64,000 bases of DNA from Nitrospiraceae bacterium UBA2600 (GTDB lineage: Bacteria > Nitrospirota > Thermodesulfovibrionia > Thermodesulfovibrionales > Thermodesulfovibrionaceae): positions 1-64,000 of the forward strand of contig DDKK01000010.1 of NCBI GenBank assembly GCA_002339325.1, given 5' to 3'. Made by a program: the position numbers and the translations under genes. Shown in pieces: positions 33,675-42,632 of the stretch. The notes under the pieces are model-generated. The model saw only the letters and a program-made list of their open reading frames with translations, did not search any database and was not told where the DNA came from. Numbering within the stretch: position 1 is the first letter of the stretch; every line of letters begins with the position of its first letter.

Positions 33675-35378
33675 TTGATGGCATTAATTATCATCTTTTC
33701 TCTCCTTTCAATTTTTATTGCATCAAATGCTGAATGTTGGCTAATAGACAAATATACAATTGAGATATCGGTTGAGAAAAACGGAGATTTAAACATTGTT
33801 GAAAAACTTAATGTTGATTTTGGCCATGAAAGCAAACACGGTATATATAGGGATATACCTCTTGATTTCAATGCTCCTGATGGTAAAAAACACAAACTTG
33901 AGATAACAGACATTTTCGTAACAGATGAGAATATTCAGCCTTACACTATCAAATTGTCTAAATGGGGTAATAACATAAGAATTCGGATAGGTGATCCGAA
34001 CACTTATGTAACAGGAGCAAAAACTTATATAATACGCTACAGAGTAAAATACGCACTCTACAACCTTGGCAACATTGACGAACTATACTGGAACTCCATA
34101 GGAACGGGCTGGGCAGTGCCTATTAAAGAAGGTGTGACTAAAGTTTATCTTCCCTTTGATTCTCCCTCTATCCAGTTTGCCTGTTATACAGGAGCATATG
34201 GAAGCCGAGGCAAAGATTGTAAAGCAAAAAAAGAGGGCAATACCGTAGTATTTGCACTCACAAAATCTCTTGCACCCCATGAGGGCATGACAGTAGCAGT
34301 GGGATGGCCAGCGGGGATTATAAACATTCAATCTGGTCTGCCTTTTTGGAAAAATCCTTGGCTTTATCTGGCACTTTATATGCCACTACTCTTGGTATTA
34401 ATGTATCTTTGGTGGAGAACACATGGAAGAGATACGGGAGGTAGAGAGATAATACAGGTTCAGTATTACCCACCTGATAATGTAACTCCCCTTGAAGCAG
34501 GCACTTTAATTGATGAGAGAACAGACACCAGAGATATCGTCGCAGAGATAATAGACTTAGCAAGAAGGGGATATATAAAAATTACGGAAATAGAGGAAGA
34601 GAGATTCCTGTTTGGCAAAAAGAGAGATTATCTCTTTGAACGGACAAAAGATTTTGATTCTGACCTTCAACAAAAAGACTTTGACGTGATAATTTTAAAT
34701 GCAATTTTTGAAGGCTCTAAAAGACGAAAATTATCTGAGCTTAAGAAAAGATTTTATAAATCTTTACCTAAAATTACAAAGTCAGTATTCAAAAATCTAA
34801 CTCAAAAAGGTTATTTTACCGAAAATCCCTTGAGTGTGAAAAACAAATATTCCTTAATTGCCTTCATAACCTTTATTGCAACATTTTTTATAAGCGCTGC
34901 CTTTGGAAAATATGAGGGACAACCTTCCTTTCCCATATTAATTGGAGGTCTATTTACTGCCTTATCTATTTTTATTCTTGGAAGGTTTATGCCCCGAAAA
35001 ACAAATAGAGGAACATTGTTAAAAGAATACCTTCAAGGATATGAGGAGTTTATAAGCAAAGTCGAAAAAAACGTCATTGAGAAGCTTTTTCCACCAGAAA
35101 AAATTCCCGAGATTTTTCAAATAACTCTTCCTTTTGCAATTGCCTTTGGGGAGGCTGAAAAATGGGCTACAGCATTTGAAGGGCTCTTTGTAAATCCTCC
35201 TGAATGGTATCATAGCAGGGGTAGTTTTTCTCCATCAGCCTTTGCCTCCTCTCTTGATGCCTTCACCACAGAGGCAGCCGATATAATATCCTCTGCACCT
35301 CGTTCTTCAGGAAGTAGCAGTGGCGGAGGTGGATTTTCAGGTGGAGGCGGTGGCGGAGGTGGTGGCGGCTCATGGTAA
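33675..35378 (+). CDS. DUF2207 membrane protein with poly-Gly tail
   Basis: This 567-residue protein has an N-terminal signal or anchor (1-17), a ~200-residue beta-rich extracytoplasmic domain (EISVEKNGDLNIVEKL ... KHGIYRDIPL), a membrane helix near 230-246, a soluble winged-helix-like part, two more helices near 390-435, and a C-terminal tail ending in a run of ten Gly followed by SW. The Gly-rich tail is typical of LemA-partner membrane proteins (DUF2207 and TPM). The function is unknown. Confidence 0.9.
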   Translation: MMALIIIFSLLSIFIASNAECWLIDKYTIEISVEKNGDLNIVEKLNVDFGHESKHGIYRDIPLDFNAPDGKKHKLEITDIFVTDENIQPYTIKLSKWGNNIRIRIGDPNTYVTGAKTYIIRYRVKYALYNLGNIDELYWNSIGTGWAVPIKEGVTKVYLPFDSPSIQFACYTGAYGSRGKDCKAKKEGNTVVFALTKSLAPHEGMTVAVGWPAGIINIQSGLPFWKNPWLYLALYMPLLLVLMYLWWRTHGRDTGGREIIQVQYYPPDNVTPLEAGTLIDERTDTRDIVAEIIDLARRGYIKITEIEEERFLFGKKRDYLFERTKDFDSDLQQKDFDVIILNAIFEGSKRRKLSELKKRFYKSLPKITKSVFKNLTQKGYFTENPLSVKNKYSLIAFITFIATFFISAAFGKYEGQPSFPILIGGLFTALSIFILGRFMPRKTNRGTLLKEYLQGYEEFISKVEKNVIEKLFPPEKIPEIFQITLPFAIAFGEAEKWATAFEGLFVNPPEWYHSRGSFSPSAFASSLDAFTTEAADIISSAPRSSGSSSGGGGFSGGGGGGGGGGSW

Positions 35379-35443
35379 CATTAAAGAAACTTATCCTATT
35401 TTCTTGCTGTTTCTTAATTATTGAATAGCCTTTCATGGTAAAT

Positions 35444-35480
35444 TTGACAAATAAGGGGATATTATTTATAATTATTTTAA
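35444..35480 (+). promoter_or_regulatory. perR promoter with overlapping PerR box, predicted leaderless
   Basis: TTGACA (35444-35449), exactly 17 bases, TATAAT (35467-35472). TTATAATTATTTTAA at 35466-35480 matches the PerR box TTATAATnATTATAA at 13 of 14 defined positions, covers the -10, and ends on the A of the ATG. This implies autorepression of a leaderless transcript. Confidence 0.7.
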
Positions 35481-35992
35481 TGAAGCCAAGAATTAAATGG
35501 ACTCCTCAAAGAATTGCTATTTTGAAGTATCTCGAAGGAAATAAGGAACATCCTTCAGCAGAAGATATTTATGATGCCCTATCGAAGGACTATCCTACAA
35601 TGTCTGTAGCAACAGTTTACAATGTTCTCGAATTTCTAAAAAGAACAGGTAGGGTAAAAGAGATATATGTTGACCCTGAAAAGAGAAGATTTGACCCTGA
35701 CATTAATATACACCATCATGCCATATGCGTAAAGTGTAAAAAAGTTTTTGATATCTTTACAGAGATTAAAATTCCTGAGCTGAAAAATTCTATGCCCGAT
35801 TTTCAGATTCTTGATGCTCACCTAAAGATAAATGTTGTGTGTCCAAGATGTAAAAACAGGGAAGACTTAACATCAGGTTTAAAAGAATATCGATGTAAAA
35901 AATGTGGAACCATCCGAACAGCAAAACATAAACCTCAAAAATGTCCTGCCTGTGGAAGTAGAGGGCAGTTAGAAGAAATTAAACTTCCTTAA
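35480..35992 (+). CDS. perR: Fur/PerR-family regulator with extra C-terminal zinc ribbon
   Basis: The protein (170 residues from ATG 35480) has a winged helix (KWTPQRIAILKYL ... PTMSVATVYNVLEFLK), a metal-site region with HHH at 78-80, and structural zinc pairs C83xxC86 and C121xxC124, as in PerR. An added segment, C139xxC142-x12-C155xxC158, looks like the rubredoxin-like ribbon of rubrerythrin. The frame is open to 35435, but the promoter overlaps that extension. It heads an oxidative-stress operon and most likely senses peroxide; the ribbon may add a redox or iron input. Confidence 0.88.
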   Translation: MKPRIKWTPQRIAILKYLEGNKEHPSAEDIYDALSKDYPTMSVATVYNVLEFLKRTGRVKEIYVDPEKRRFDPDINIHHHAICVKCKKVFDIFTEIKIPELKNSMPDFQILDAHLKINVVCPRCKNREDLTSGLKEYRCKKCGTIRTAKHKPQKCPACGSRGQLEEIKLP

Positions 35993-36019
35993 TAAATCAA
36001 TCCTAAAGGAGGTATTTAG

Positions 36020-36436
36020 ATGATAAGCAATGAATTAATGGGTAAATTACAAAAAGCCGTAGCAAGAGAGCTTCAAGTAAGCATTCAGTATATGTGGCAG
36101 CATGTCTTAGCAAAGGGAATTAAAGCCGAACCTGTAAGTGCACTTTTCAAACAGTTTGCAATTAATGAGATGTTACATGCCGAAAAAATTGCAGAAAGAA
36201 TCGCCTTTTATGGAGGCACACCCACAACCCAACCAGACCCTATAACAATTGGCAAAAATCTCACAGAAATGCTTCAGATTGATAAAAAAGCTGAGGAAGA
36301 AGCAGTTGCTCTATACAAAGAAATCATAAAGCTCGCTGAGAAAGAGGAAGACTATGTAACAAGAAAGCTCTTTGAGCAGATTCTTGAAGAAGAAGAGATA
36401 CATCTTGACAAATTCAGCTCTCTTCTTGAGGAGTAA
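36020..36436 (+). CDS. Ferritin-like diiron protein (bacterioferritin type)
   Basis: This 138-residue four-helix protein has ferritin diiron ligands E17, E50xxH53 (NEMLHAE) and a second ExxH (EEEEIHLDKF) near the C-terminus. M51 sits where bacterioferritin has its haem-binding Met, so haem is possible. It stores iron or detoxifies peroxide. AAAGGAGG precedes the ATG. It lies between the PerR-like regulator and the flavodiiron gene. Confidence 0.9.
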   Translation: MISNELMGKLQKAVARELQVSIQYMWQHVLAKGIKAEPVSALFKQFAINEMLHAEKIAERIAFYGGTPTTQPDPITIGKNLTEMLQIDKKAEEEAVALYKEIIKLAEKEEDYVTRKLFEQILEEEEIHLDKFSSLLEE

Positions 36437-36438
36437 AA

Positions 36439-37653
36439 ATGAATCCTGTTGAGCTTAAAAACGGAATTTACTGGGTAGGTGCTGTTGACTGGGCAATAAG
36501 AGATTTCCACGGATATGAAACTCCGAGAGGAACAACTTACAATAATTATCTGATACTGGATGATGAGCCTACGCTTATTGATGCAGTCCACTTTGATTTT
36601 GCCCATACATCATTAGAAAACATCTCAAAATTAATAGACCCTAAAAAAATTCAAAATATAATAATAAACCATATTGAAAATGACCATGCCACAGGCCTTG
36701 AACAAATTCTTTACTACGCTCCTCAAGCAAATATTTACATGACCGAGAAAGGTAAAAAAGGGCTTAGTAAGTTTATTGACCTTTCAAAATATAAAGTGCA
36801 CACAGTAAAAACAGGAGACTCAATAAGCATCGGAAAAAGAACCCTCATATTCATTGAGACTCCAATGATGCACTGGCCTGATTCAATGTTTACCTATATA
36901 AAGGAAGATAAGGTTCTAATAAGCCAGGATGCCTTTGGCCAACATCTCGCCTCAGTGGAGAGATTTGACGATGAATTTATAAAAAATCACTCCATGGATT
37001 TGCTTGAAGATGCTGTTATTGACTACTACGCCAACATTCTTATGCTTTATAGTAATGTTATCAAATCAAAGATTGAAGAAATTAAAAAGTCCGGTATTGA
37101 AGTTGAAATGATAGCACCTGACCACGGAGTTATCTGGCGTTCCCATATAGATAAAGTGCTAAAACTATATTCTGATATGGTAGATGCAAAAGCAAAACTT
37201 GGTGCTGTTATAGTGTATGATACCATGTGGCATAGTACTGAGCAGATGGTATATCCAATTGCAAAAGGAATTGAATCTGAGGGTATTCCCGTAAAAATAA
37301 TAAAACTCCGGGCAACGCCTAAAAGTGTGGCTATTAAAGAGATTTGGAAATACAGAGGACTTATTGTCGGCTCTCCTACATTAAACAACAATATCTTCCC
37401 CTCGGTAGCTGATTTTCTCACCTATCTCAAAGGTCTTAGACCTAAAAACAGACTTTTCTCAGCCTTTGGAAGTTATGGATGGTCAGGAGAGGCAGTTAAA
37501 GACATGTTTGAATATGCAAGAGCTATGAAGCTTGAACTTTTTGAGCCGGGCATCAGGGTTTTATATAAACCTTCTGAGGAGGAGTTAAACAAATGCTATG
37601 AATTTGGAATAGCCTTTGGCAAGGCTTTAAAAGACTATCATGCAAAAATCTAA
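36439..37653 (+). CDS. fprA: Flavodiiron protein (oxygen/NO reductase)
   Basis: This 404-residue protein has a metallo-beta-lactamase-like domain with H78-x-E80-x-D82-H83 (NHIENDHATG), later ligands in MMHWPDSMFTY and APDHGVIWR, and a flavodoxin domain from ~253 (VIVYDTMWHSTEQM, GSPTLNN, FGSYGWSGEAVK). It reduces O2 or NO to harmless products in anaerobes. It begins 2 bases after the ferritin-like gene and is followed by rubrerythrin, a likely partner. Confidence 0.95.
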   Translation: MNPVELKNGIYWVGAVDWAIRDFHGYETPRGTTYNNYLILDDEPTLIDAVHFDFAHTSLENISKLIDPKKIQNIIINHIENDHATGLEQILYYAPQANIYMTEKGKKGLSKFIDLSKYKVHTVKTGDSISIGKRTLIFIETPMMHWPDSMFTYIKEDKVLISQDAFGQHLASVERFDDEFIKNHSMDLLEDAVIDYYANILMLYSNVIKSKIEEIKKSGIEVEMIAPDHGVIWRSHIDKVLKLYSDMVDAKAKLGAVIVYDTMWHSTEQMVYPIAKGIESEGIPVKIIKLRATPKSVAIKEIWKYRGLIVGSPTLNNNIFPSVADFLTYLKGLRPKNRLFSAFGSYGWSGEAVKDMFEYARAMKLELFEPGIRVLYKPSEEELNKCYEFGIAFGKALKDYHAKI

Positions 37654-37667
37654 AAGGAGGTGTAGAA

Positions 37668-38162
37668 ATGGAAAAAACACTCAAAAATTTAATGGAAGCC
37701 TTTGCTGGAGAGTCACAGGCAAATAGAAAATATCTCGCTTTTGCCAAAAAAGCTGAAGAGGAAGGTTACCCAGGCATAGCAAAGTTATTCAAAGCTGCTG
37801 CCGATGCCGAGACAGTTCATGCAATAAATCACTTACGGGCTGCAGGTGGAATTAAAAGCACAAAGGAAAATCTTGAAACTGCCATAAAGGGAGAGACCTA
37901 TGAGTTTGAAAGTATGTATCCACCAATGCTAAAGGATGCGGAGGCAGAAGGTCAGGCACAGGCTCAGAGAAGTTTCTATTTTGCCAATGAAGTTGAAAAA
38001 ATCCATGCGGAGCTTTTCAAAAAAGCCCTTGAAAATATAGACAAAAAACTTGATACCGACTACTACGTATGTCAGGTATGCGGTCATACAGTTGAAGGTG
38101 AACCACCTGAAAAATGCCCTGTCTGCGGTTCTCCTAAGAAAATGTATAAGAAGATTGAATAA
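37668..38162 (+). CDS. rbr: Rubrerythrin
   Basis: This 164-residue protein has a diiron four-helix domain (E15, E48xxH51, later E in NEVEKIHAELF) and a C-terminal rubredoxin-like centre C135xxC138-x11-C150xxC153. It reduces hydrogen peroxide using electrons via rubredoxin or flavoproteins. AAAGGAGGTG precedes the ATG. It is the last gene of the perR operon and is followed by a strong terminator. Confidence 0.96.
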   Translation: MEKTLKNLMEAFAGESQANRKYLAFAKKAEEEGYPGIAKLFKAAADAETVHAINHLRAAGGIKSTKENLETAIKGETYEFESMYPPMLKDAEAEGQAQAQRSFYFANEVEKIHAELFKKALENIDKKLDTDYYVCQVCGHTVEGEPPEKCPVCGSPKKMYKKIE

Positions 38163-38167
38163 AACTC

Positions 38168-38194
38168 AAGCTCCCTCCTATGCGGAGGGAGCTT
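38168..38194 (+). terminator. Terminator after rubrerythrin
   Basis: AAGCTCCCTCC and GGAGGGAGCTT form an 11-bp stem with loop TATGC followed by ATTTAC. The downstream arm (GGAGGGAG) is also the only Shine-Dalgarno-like element before the next gene. Confidence 0.8.
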
Positions 38195-38204
38195 ATTTAC
38201 TGTC

Positions 38205-38774
38205 GTGAAAATTCTTGCTATACATGGCTCACCGAGAATTGGCAATTCAAAAATTCTGCTGGACGAAGCAGTAAGAATCTGTAATCTCAAAAAACATGAA
38301 ATAAAACAAATAAACCCTTGTGAATTAAATATTTCAGGATGCAATGCCTGTAATGGTTGTAGCACCACAGGAGTTTGCGTAATCAGAGATGATATGGATA
38401 AAATCTATCCTTTACTTAAAGACAGTCAACGAATAATCATCGCCTCGCCCATATTCTTTTTCAGTATTCCCGCTCAACTAAAGCTTTTGATAGACCGATG
38501 TCAGTGTCTATGGTATGAAAAGTATGTTCTCAAAAGGTTTAACTCAAATGAAAGTAGAAAAGCTTTAGTAATACTTGTAGGAGGCATGAAAAAAGGTGAA
38601 ATTGGAGCAACCTGTGCGGAAGCAACGATTAAAGCCTTTTTACGAACAATAGACATAAAAACACACAAAACCCTATCCTATTTAGGCTATGATAATGCAG
38701 GAGAGATATTAAAAACTCCTTCCATTTTAAAGGAAGTAACCGCTGAAACAGAAGAACTCCTAAAAGATGATTGA
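38205..38774 (+). CDS. Iron-sulfur flavoprotein (NADPH-dependent FMN reductase family)
   Basis: This 189-residue flavodoxin-fold protein begins (GTG) MKILAIHGSPRIGNSK, an FMN phosphate loop. It has the compact Cys motif C46xxC49xxC52-x5-C58, typical of [4Fe-4S] iron-sulfur flavoproteins of anaerobes, and SPIFFFSIPAQLKLLIDR. It is probably an electron carrier. It overlaps the next radical SAM gene by 8 bases. Translation may depend on the terminator arm or on coupling. Confidence 0.88.
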   Translation: MKILAIHGSPRIGNSKILLDEAVRICNLKKHEIKQINPCELNISGCNACNGCSTTGVCVIRDDMDKIYPLLKDSQRIIIASPIFFFSIPAQLKLLIDRCQCLWYEKYVLKRFNSNESRKALVILVGGMKKGEIGATCAEATIKAFLRTIDIKTHKTLSYLGYDNAGEILKTPSILKEVTAETEELLKDD

Positions 38775-39666
38775 ATATTTTCAGTTTTTTCCAACTCTGA
38801 GATGCAACAATTCCTGTGAATTTTGCTTTAGCAGACACCTAAATTATTCTAAGGACTTTCCTGAAGAGAAAATTGAACACTTGATAAAAACTATGCTTCA
38901 AAACAACATTTACAAACTTGACATTCTTGGAGGAGAGCCTTTTCTTTATCTGCATCTCTGCAGGCTTATTGATAAAGCCACAAAAAATGACATGGAGGTA
39001 ACAATCAGCAGTAATGGAACTTTAATCGAAGAGATAGACAGTTTTCTTAACAGGTTTAAAGATAGAAAAGTTAAAATTGGCATATCCATCAATGACACTC
39101 CTAATAAAGCTCTGCTCGAACTAATAGAGAAGCATAAAGTATGGATTAAAACTGTTGTGACTAAAAATAAATTTCCAGAAAGAAGTTTATTAGAATTTGC
39201 AAAAAATCACGGAATTAAATATTATCTTATCTACATGGATGCACTAACTGAAAGAGATATGCCTGAAAGCATGCCTTTTTATGAATTCATGGAAAAAATT
39301 AGAGAAATAAAAGTTCTTTATACAGATGTAGAAGCAGTATTCTGTAAAGGCTTTATTGGTGGTAATGATTACAGATGTCCCGCAGGTTTAGAAAAAATCA
39401 CCCTCATGCCAGATGGTTCAGTATATCCCTGTTATCTTCTGGCAGGATTAAAAGAGTACAAACTTGGTAATATCTTTGAAAGCTCTTTAAAGCAACTCTT
39501 ATCTTCAGAACTTCTCAATATTTTTAGAAATTTTGAAGGTAATATATGCAATAATAAGATATGCCATTTTTATAATGAATGCAAGGGTGGGTGTATTGCC
39601 CATAGCATTATTCACTATGGTAGAAATAACAAATCAGACCCGAGATGTAGAAAGGAGGAAAAATGA
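38767..39666 (+). CDS. Radical SAM/SPASM protein next to SUF genes
   Basis: This 299-residue protein has the radical SAM cluster motif C13xxxC17xxC20 (CNNSCEFC), GGEP at 55-58, and a C-terminal SPASM-type Cys set (C204, C222, C261, C266, C272, C276, C294; GSVYPCYLLAGLKEYKLGNI). It should bind two or more Fe-S clusters. SPASM enzymes usually modify peptides or proteins. It lies between an iron-sulfur flavoprotein and sufC, with overlaps. The substrate is unknown; no short precursor peptide gene is visible nearby. Confidence 0.88.
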   Translation: MIEYFQFFPTLRCNNSCEFCFSRHLNYSKDFPEEKIEHLIKTMLQNNIYKLDILGGEPFLYLHLCRLIDKATKNDMEVTISSNGTLIEEIDSFLNRFKDRKVKIGISINDTPNKALLELIEKHKVWIKTVVTKNKFPERSLLEFAKNHGIKYYLIYMDALTERDMPESMPFYEFMEKIREIKVLYTDVEAVFCKGFIGGNDYRCPAGLEKITLMPDGSVYPCYLLAGLKEYKLGNIFESSLKQLLSSELLNIFRNFEGNICNNKICHFYNECKGGCIAHSIIHYGRNNKSDPRCRKEEK

Positions 39667-39698
39667 TTAATTCTTTAAAAATACAAGGAGGAGTGAAG

Positions 39699-40436
39699 AT
39701 GGCAGAAATGTTAAAGGTCAAAAATCTCCACGTATCTGTAGAAGGGAGAAAAGTGCTTGAAGACATTAATTTCTCTATGGATTATGGAGAGATTGCAGTG
39801 CTTTTCGGACCTAACGGAGCTGGTAAAACCACTTTTATCATGACGCTCATGGGCTTTCCTAAATACAAAATAGAAAAAGGTAAGATAATCTTCAAAGGCG
39901 TTGACATAACCCACATGGATGTATCTGAAAGAGCCAAGCTTGGAATGGGAATATCTTTTCAAAGACCCCCTGTTGTAAGAGGAGTAAGCCTCAGAAAGCT
40001 TCTTAACATAATTAAAAATGGAAGCAAAGAGGAAGAATTACTTCAATATGCAGAAAAGCTCAATTTAACAAATCATTTAGACCGAGATGTGAATGATGGT
40101 TTCTCTGGCGGAGAGGTAAAAAGGGCAGAACTTCTCCAACTTCTCATGCAAAAGCCAGAACTTGTTTTCATAGATGAACCCGAATCGGGCGTTGACTTAG
40201 AAAATATAGTTTTGATTGGCGAGATGACCAATCTGCTTCTTGGAAGAGGCCAAAGAATTAAAGACCCTAAAAAAAGTGCCATAATAATTACTCACACAGG
40301 TTATATCCTTGACTACATAAATCCAGACAAAGGATACATACTTCTAAACGGCAGGCTTCAGTGTAGAGGCAATCCAAGGGATATTCTCTCTGAGATAAAG
40401 AAAAACGGATACAGGAGGTGCTTCACATGCCAGTAA
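39699..40436 (+). CDS. sufC: SufC-type Fe-S assembly ATPase (minimal SUF system)
   Basis: The protein (245 residues) has Walker A GPNGAGKT near 35-42, signature FSGGEVKRAELLQ, and Walker B VFIDEPESGVDLE, which is diagnostic of SufC. It drives Fe-S scaffold assembly with SufB. ATG 39699 is chosen for its CAAGGAGGA; an in-frame ATG at 39663 overlaps the radical SAM stop as ATGA and is the alternative. It overlaps sufB by 10 bases. No sufD, sufS or sufU is nearby. Confidence 0.95.
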   Translation: MAEMLKVKNLHVSVEGRKVLEDINFSMDYGEIAVLFGPNGAGKTTFIMTLMGFPKYKIEKGKIIFKGVDITHMDVSERAKLGMGISFQRPPVVRGVSLRKLLNIIKNGSKEEELLQYAEKLNLTNHLDRDVNDGFSGGEVKRAELLQLLMQKPELVFIDEPESGVDLENIVLIGEMTNLLLGRGQRIKDPKKSAIIITHTGYILDYINPDKGYILLNGRLQCRGNPRDILSEIKKNGYRRCFTCQ

Positions 40437-41677
40437 GCAAAAAATACATTAAACAAATTGAAGAACGAGCAAAAACAGCAATAAACAAGCCTGCCATTTA
40501 CGGTGAGGACATAGACCTCAGTCAGTTTCAAAAACTAATAGAAAGAGGAAAAATAGAAAGCCTTGACCTATTACCGGAACTTGCAAAAGAGGCAGCCCTT
40601 ATGGCTGGTGTCGATGTAGAGGAAAAAGAGCGTTCTGGTTCATATATACAGATGGACCACTCAGTAGTTTATAAGAAGTTAAGTAAACTGTATGAGGGAA
40701 AAGTTGAGCTGATGAGCACTAATGAAGCTGTGCAGACTTATGATTGGCTTGAAGATTATTTCTGGAGAATTGTTCAACCAGACACAGATAAATACACAGC
40801 TCAGGTGGCATTAAATCCTACCCATGGCTATTTTATAAGAATATTACCTGGACAAAAGCTCGAATACCCTCTTCAGACCTGCCTCATGATAGCAGAAGGT
40901 TATATCAGTCAGAATGTTCACAACATAGTAATCGTAGAGGAAGGAGCAGAACTTCATATCATAACAGGATGCACACTGTCTAAATCTGATGCAGTGGGCA
41001 TTCATCTTGGCATTTCCGAGTTTTATGTAAAGAAAGGTGGGAAGCTATTTTTTACAATGATTCACAACTGGGCAGAAAATTTTTATGTAAGACCAAGAAC
41101 AGCGGTGGTAGTTGAAGAAGACGGAGTTTATGTAAACAACTATGCCCTTCTTAAACCTGTAAAATCAATACAATCTTCGCCTGTCGTATATCTCAAGGGA
41201 GACAGAGCATCGGCGAGATTTAATACAGTTATCTATGGTCTTAAAGACTCATACATAGACCTCGGTTCAAAAATCATTTTTGAAGGCAAAGATACAAAGG
41301 GTGAATCTCTGGCAAGAACTATTGCAGACCATAAGAGTGTTATCTATTCACGAGGAGACTTAATCGCAAAGACAAATGAATACTGTATTGGAAGACTTGA
41401 CTGTAGAGGTATAATCTTTTCAAAGGATGCATCAATTTATGCAATTCCTCAACTTATCTCACACGGTGCAGACAGAGCAGACCTTTCTCATGAAGCATCT
41501 ATAGGACCCATATCAGAAGAACAGGTTGAGTATCTTATGTCAAGAGGTATGACAAAAGATGAAGCAACAAGCCTGATTACAAGCGGATTTCTCAATCTTG
41601 ACATACCCTTTCTGCCTGAAATAATAGACAAACATATTAAAGAAGTCATACAGATGACATCAAAGGAATCCCTCTAA
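40427..41677 (+). CDS. sufB: SufB/SufD-family Fe-S scaffold (minimal SUF type)
   Basis: This 416-residue protein has the beta-helix SufB/D core: TDKYTAQVALNPTHGYFIRI, ELHIITGCTLSKSDAVG, HNWAENFYVRPRTAVVVEEDG, and the C-terminal SHGADRADLSHEASIGPISE. ATG 40427 follows AGGAGGTG. With SufC alone it forms the minimal SUF (SMS-like) system described in archaea and anaerobic bacteria. Both the B and D roles may be played by a homodimer. Confidence 0.92.
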   Translation: MPVSKKYIKQIEERAKTAINKPAIYGEDIDLSQFQKLIERGKIESLDLLPELAKEAALMAGVDVEEKERSGSYIQMDHSVVYKKLSKLYEGKVELMSTNEAVQTYDWLEDYFWRIVQPDTDKYTAQVALNPTHGYFIRILPGQKLEYPLQTCLMIAEGYISQNVHNIVIVEEGAELHIITGCTLSKSDAVGIHLGISEFYVKKGGKLFFTMIHNWAENFYVRPRTAVVVEEDGVYVNNYALLKPVKSIQSSPVVYLKGDRASARFNTVIYGLKDSYIDLGSKIIFEGKDTKGESLARTIADHKSVIYSRGDLIAKTNEYCIGRLDCRGIIFSKDASIYAIPQLISHGADRADLSHEASIGPISEEQVEYLMSRGMTKDEATSLITSGFLNLDIPFLPEIIDKHIKEVIQMTSKESL

Positions 41678-41680
41678 ATA

Positions 41681-41707
41681 AAACAGGGGGGCTGTTCCCC
41701 CCTGTTT
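41681..41707. terminator. Bidirectional terminator between sufB and dppD
   Basis: AAACAGGGGGG and CCCCCCTGTTT form an 11-bp stem with loop CTGTT. The minus strand continues TATTTAG. It serves two convergent genes. Confidence 0.85.
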
Positions 41708-41710
41708 AAG

Positions 41711-42631
41711 TCAACTTCGCAAACATCTAACCCAATGACCTGGTTTCAATTCAACAAGTGAAGGTTCGACAATGCTGCAATCTTCTCTTTTATCGACACA
41801 TCTTGGATGGAAGGGGCATCCCTTTGGTAATTTTTTTAGATGAGGAATGTTACCGGGTATAGCTCTTATCTTCTTGCCTTCCTCAGGAAAACAATCTAAT
41901 AAAGCCTTTGTATAGGGATGGAGTGGATTTTTATATATCTCTTCTACAGCACCCATTTCCATAACCTTGCCTGCATACATTATCATAACTCTATCGGCAT
42001 ATTCACCGATTAAGTTAATATCGTGAGTTATTAAAATTAATGCTTTTTTCTCCTCTTTAACCAACAAATAAAGAAGGTCTAAAATCTCCTCCTGCACAGT
42101 AACATCAAGGGCTGTAGTTGGTTCATCGGCTATGATTAATTCTGCATTGCAGGCAATAGCCATTGCAATCATGACTCTCTGCCGCATCCCACCAGAAAGC
42201 TGATGGGGATAGCTCTCTAAAACATGGGCAATCCGCAATTTATCAAATATCTCCCTTGCCTTTACAAGGGCTTCACCTTTTTTCATGCCGTAATGATATA
42301 TAAACATTTCGGCAACTTGCAGTCCAACCCTCATTACAGGATTTAGAGAAACCATAGGGTCTTGAAAAATAAAGGAAATATGTCTTCCCCTTATCTTTCT
42401 TATTTCTTCTAAACTAAGCCCTAACAAATTCTGATTATTAAAAATAATTTCTCCCTTTGCTCTGAAAAAATCAGGTAAAAGATTTATTAATGATAGGGCT
42501 GTGAGAGTCTTTCCGCTGCCACTCTCTCCTGCAATGGAGAAAATTTCACTGTTATTTATCTGAAAATTTAAGTCTTCAACGAAAACAGCATCTTTAAATA
42601 AGATACTGAGGTTTTTAACACTTAAAATCAC
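41711..42631 (-). CDS. Oligopeptide/dipeptide ABC transporter ATPase (DppD/OppD type)
   Basis: This 306-residue ATPase has Walker A GESGSGKT (36-43), signature LSGGMRQR, Walker B IIADEPTTALD, and the C-terminal oligopeptide-ATPase extension with C-P-F-H-P-R-C and a later Cys, which binds an Fe-S cluster in some relatives. No permease or binding-protein gene is adjacent, so the rest of the transporter must lie elsewhere. It lies 1 base after the HU/IHF gene, perhaps co-transcribed with it. Confidence 0.92.
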   Translation of the reverse strand: MILSVKNLSILFKDAVFVEDLNFQINNSEIFSIAGESGSGKTLTALSLINLLPDFFRAKGEIIFNNQNLLGLSLEEIRKIRGRHISFIFQDPMVSLNPVMRVGLQVAEMFIYHYGMKKGEALVKAREIFDKLRIAHVLESYPHQLSGGMRQRVMIAMAIACNAELIIADEPTTALDVTVQEEILDLLYLLVKEEKKALILITHDINLIGEYADRVMIMYAGKVMEMGAVEEIYKNPLHPYTKALLDCFPEEGKKIRAIPGNIPHLKKLPKGCPFHPRCVDKREDCSIVEPSLVELKPGHWVRCLRS

Positions 42632-42632
42632 T

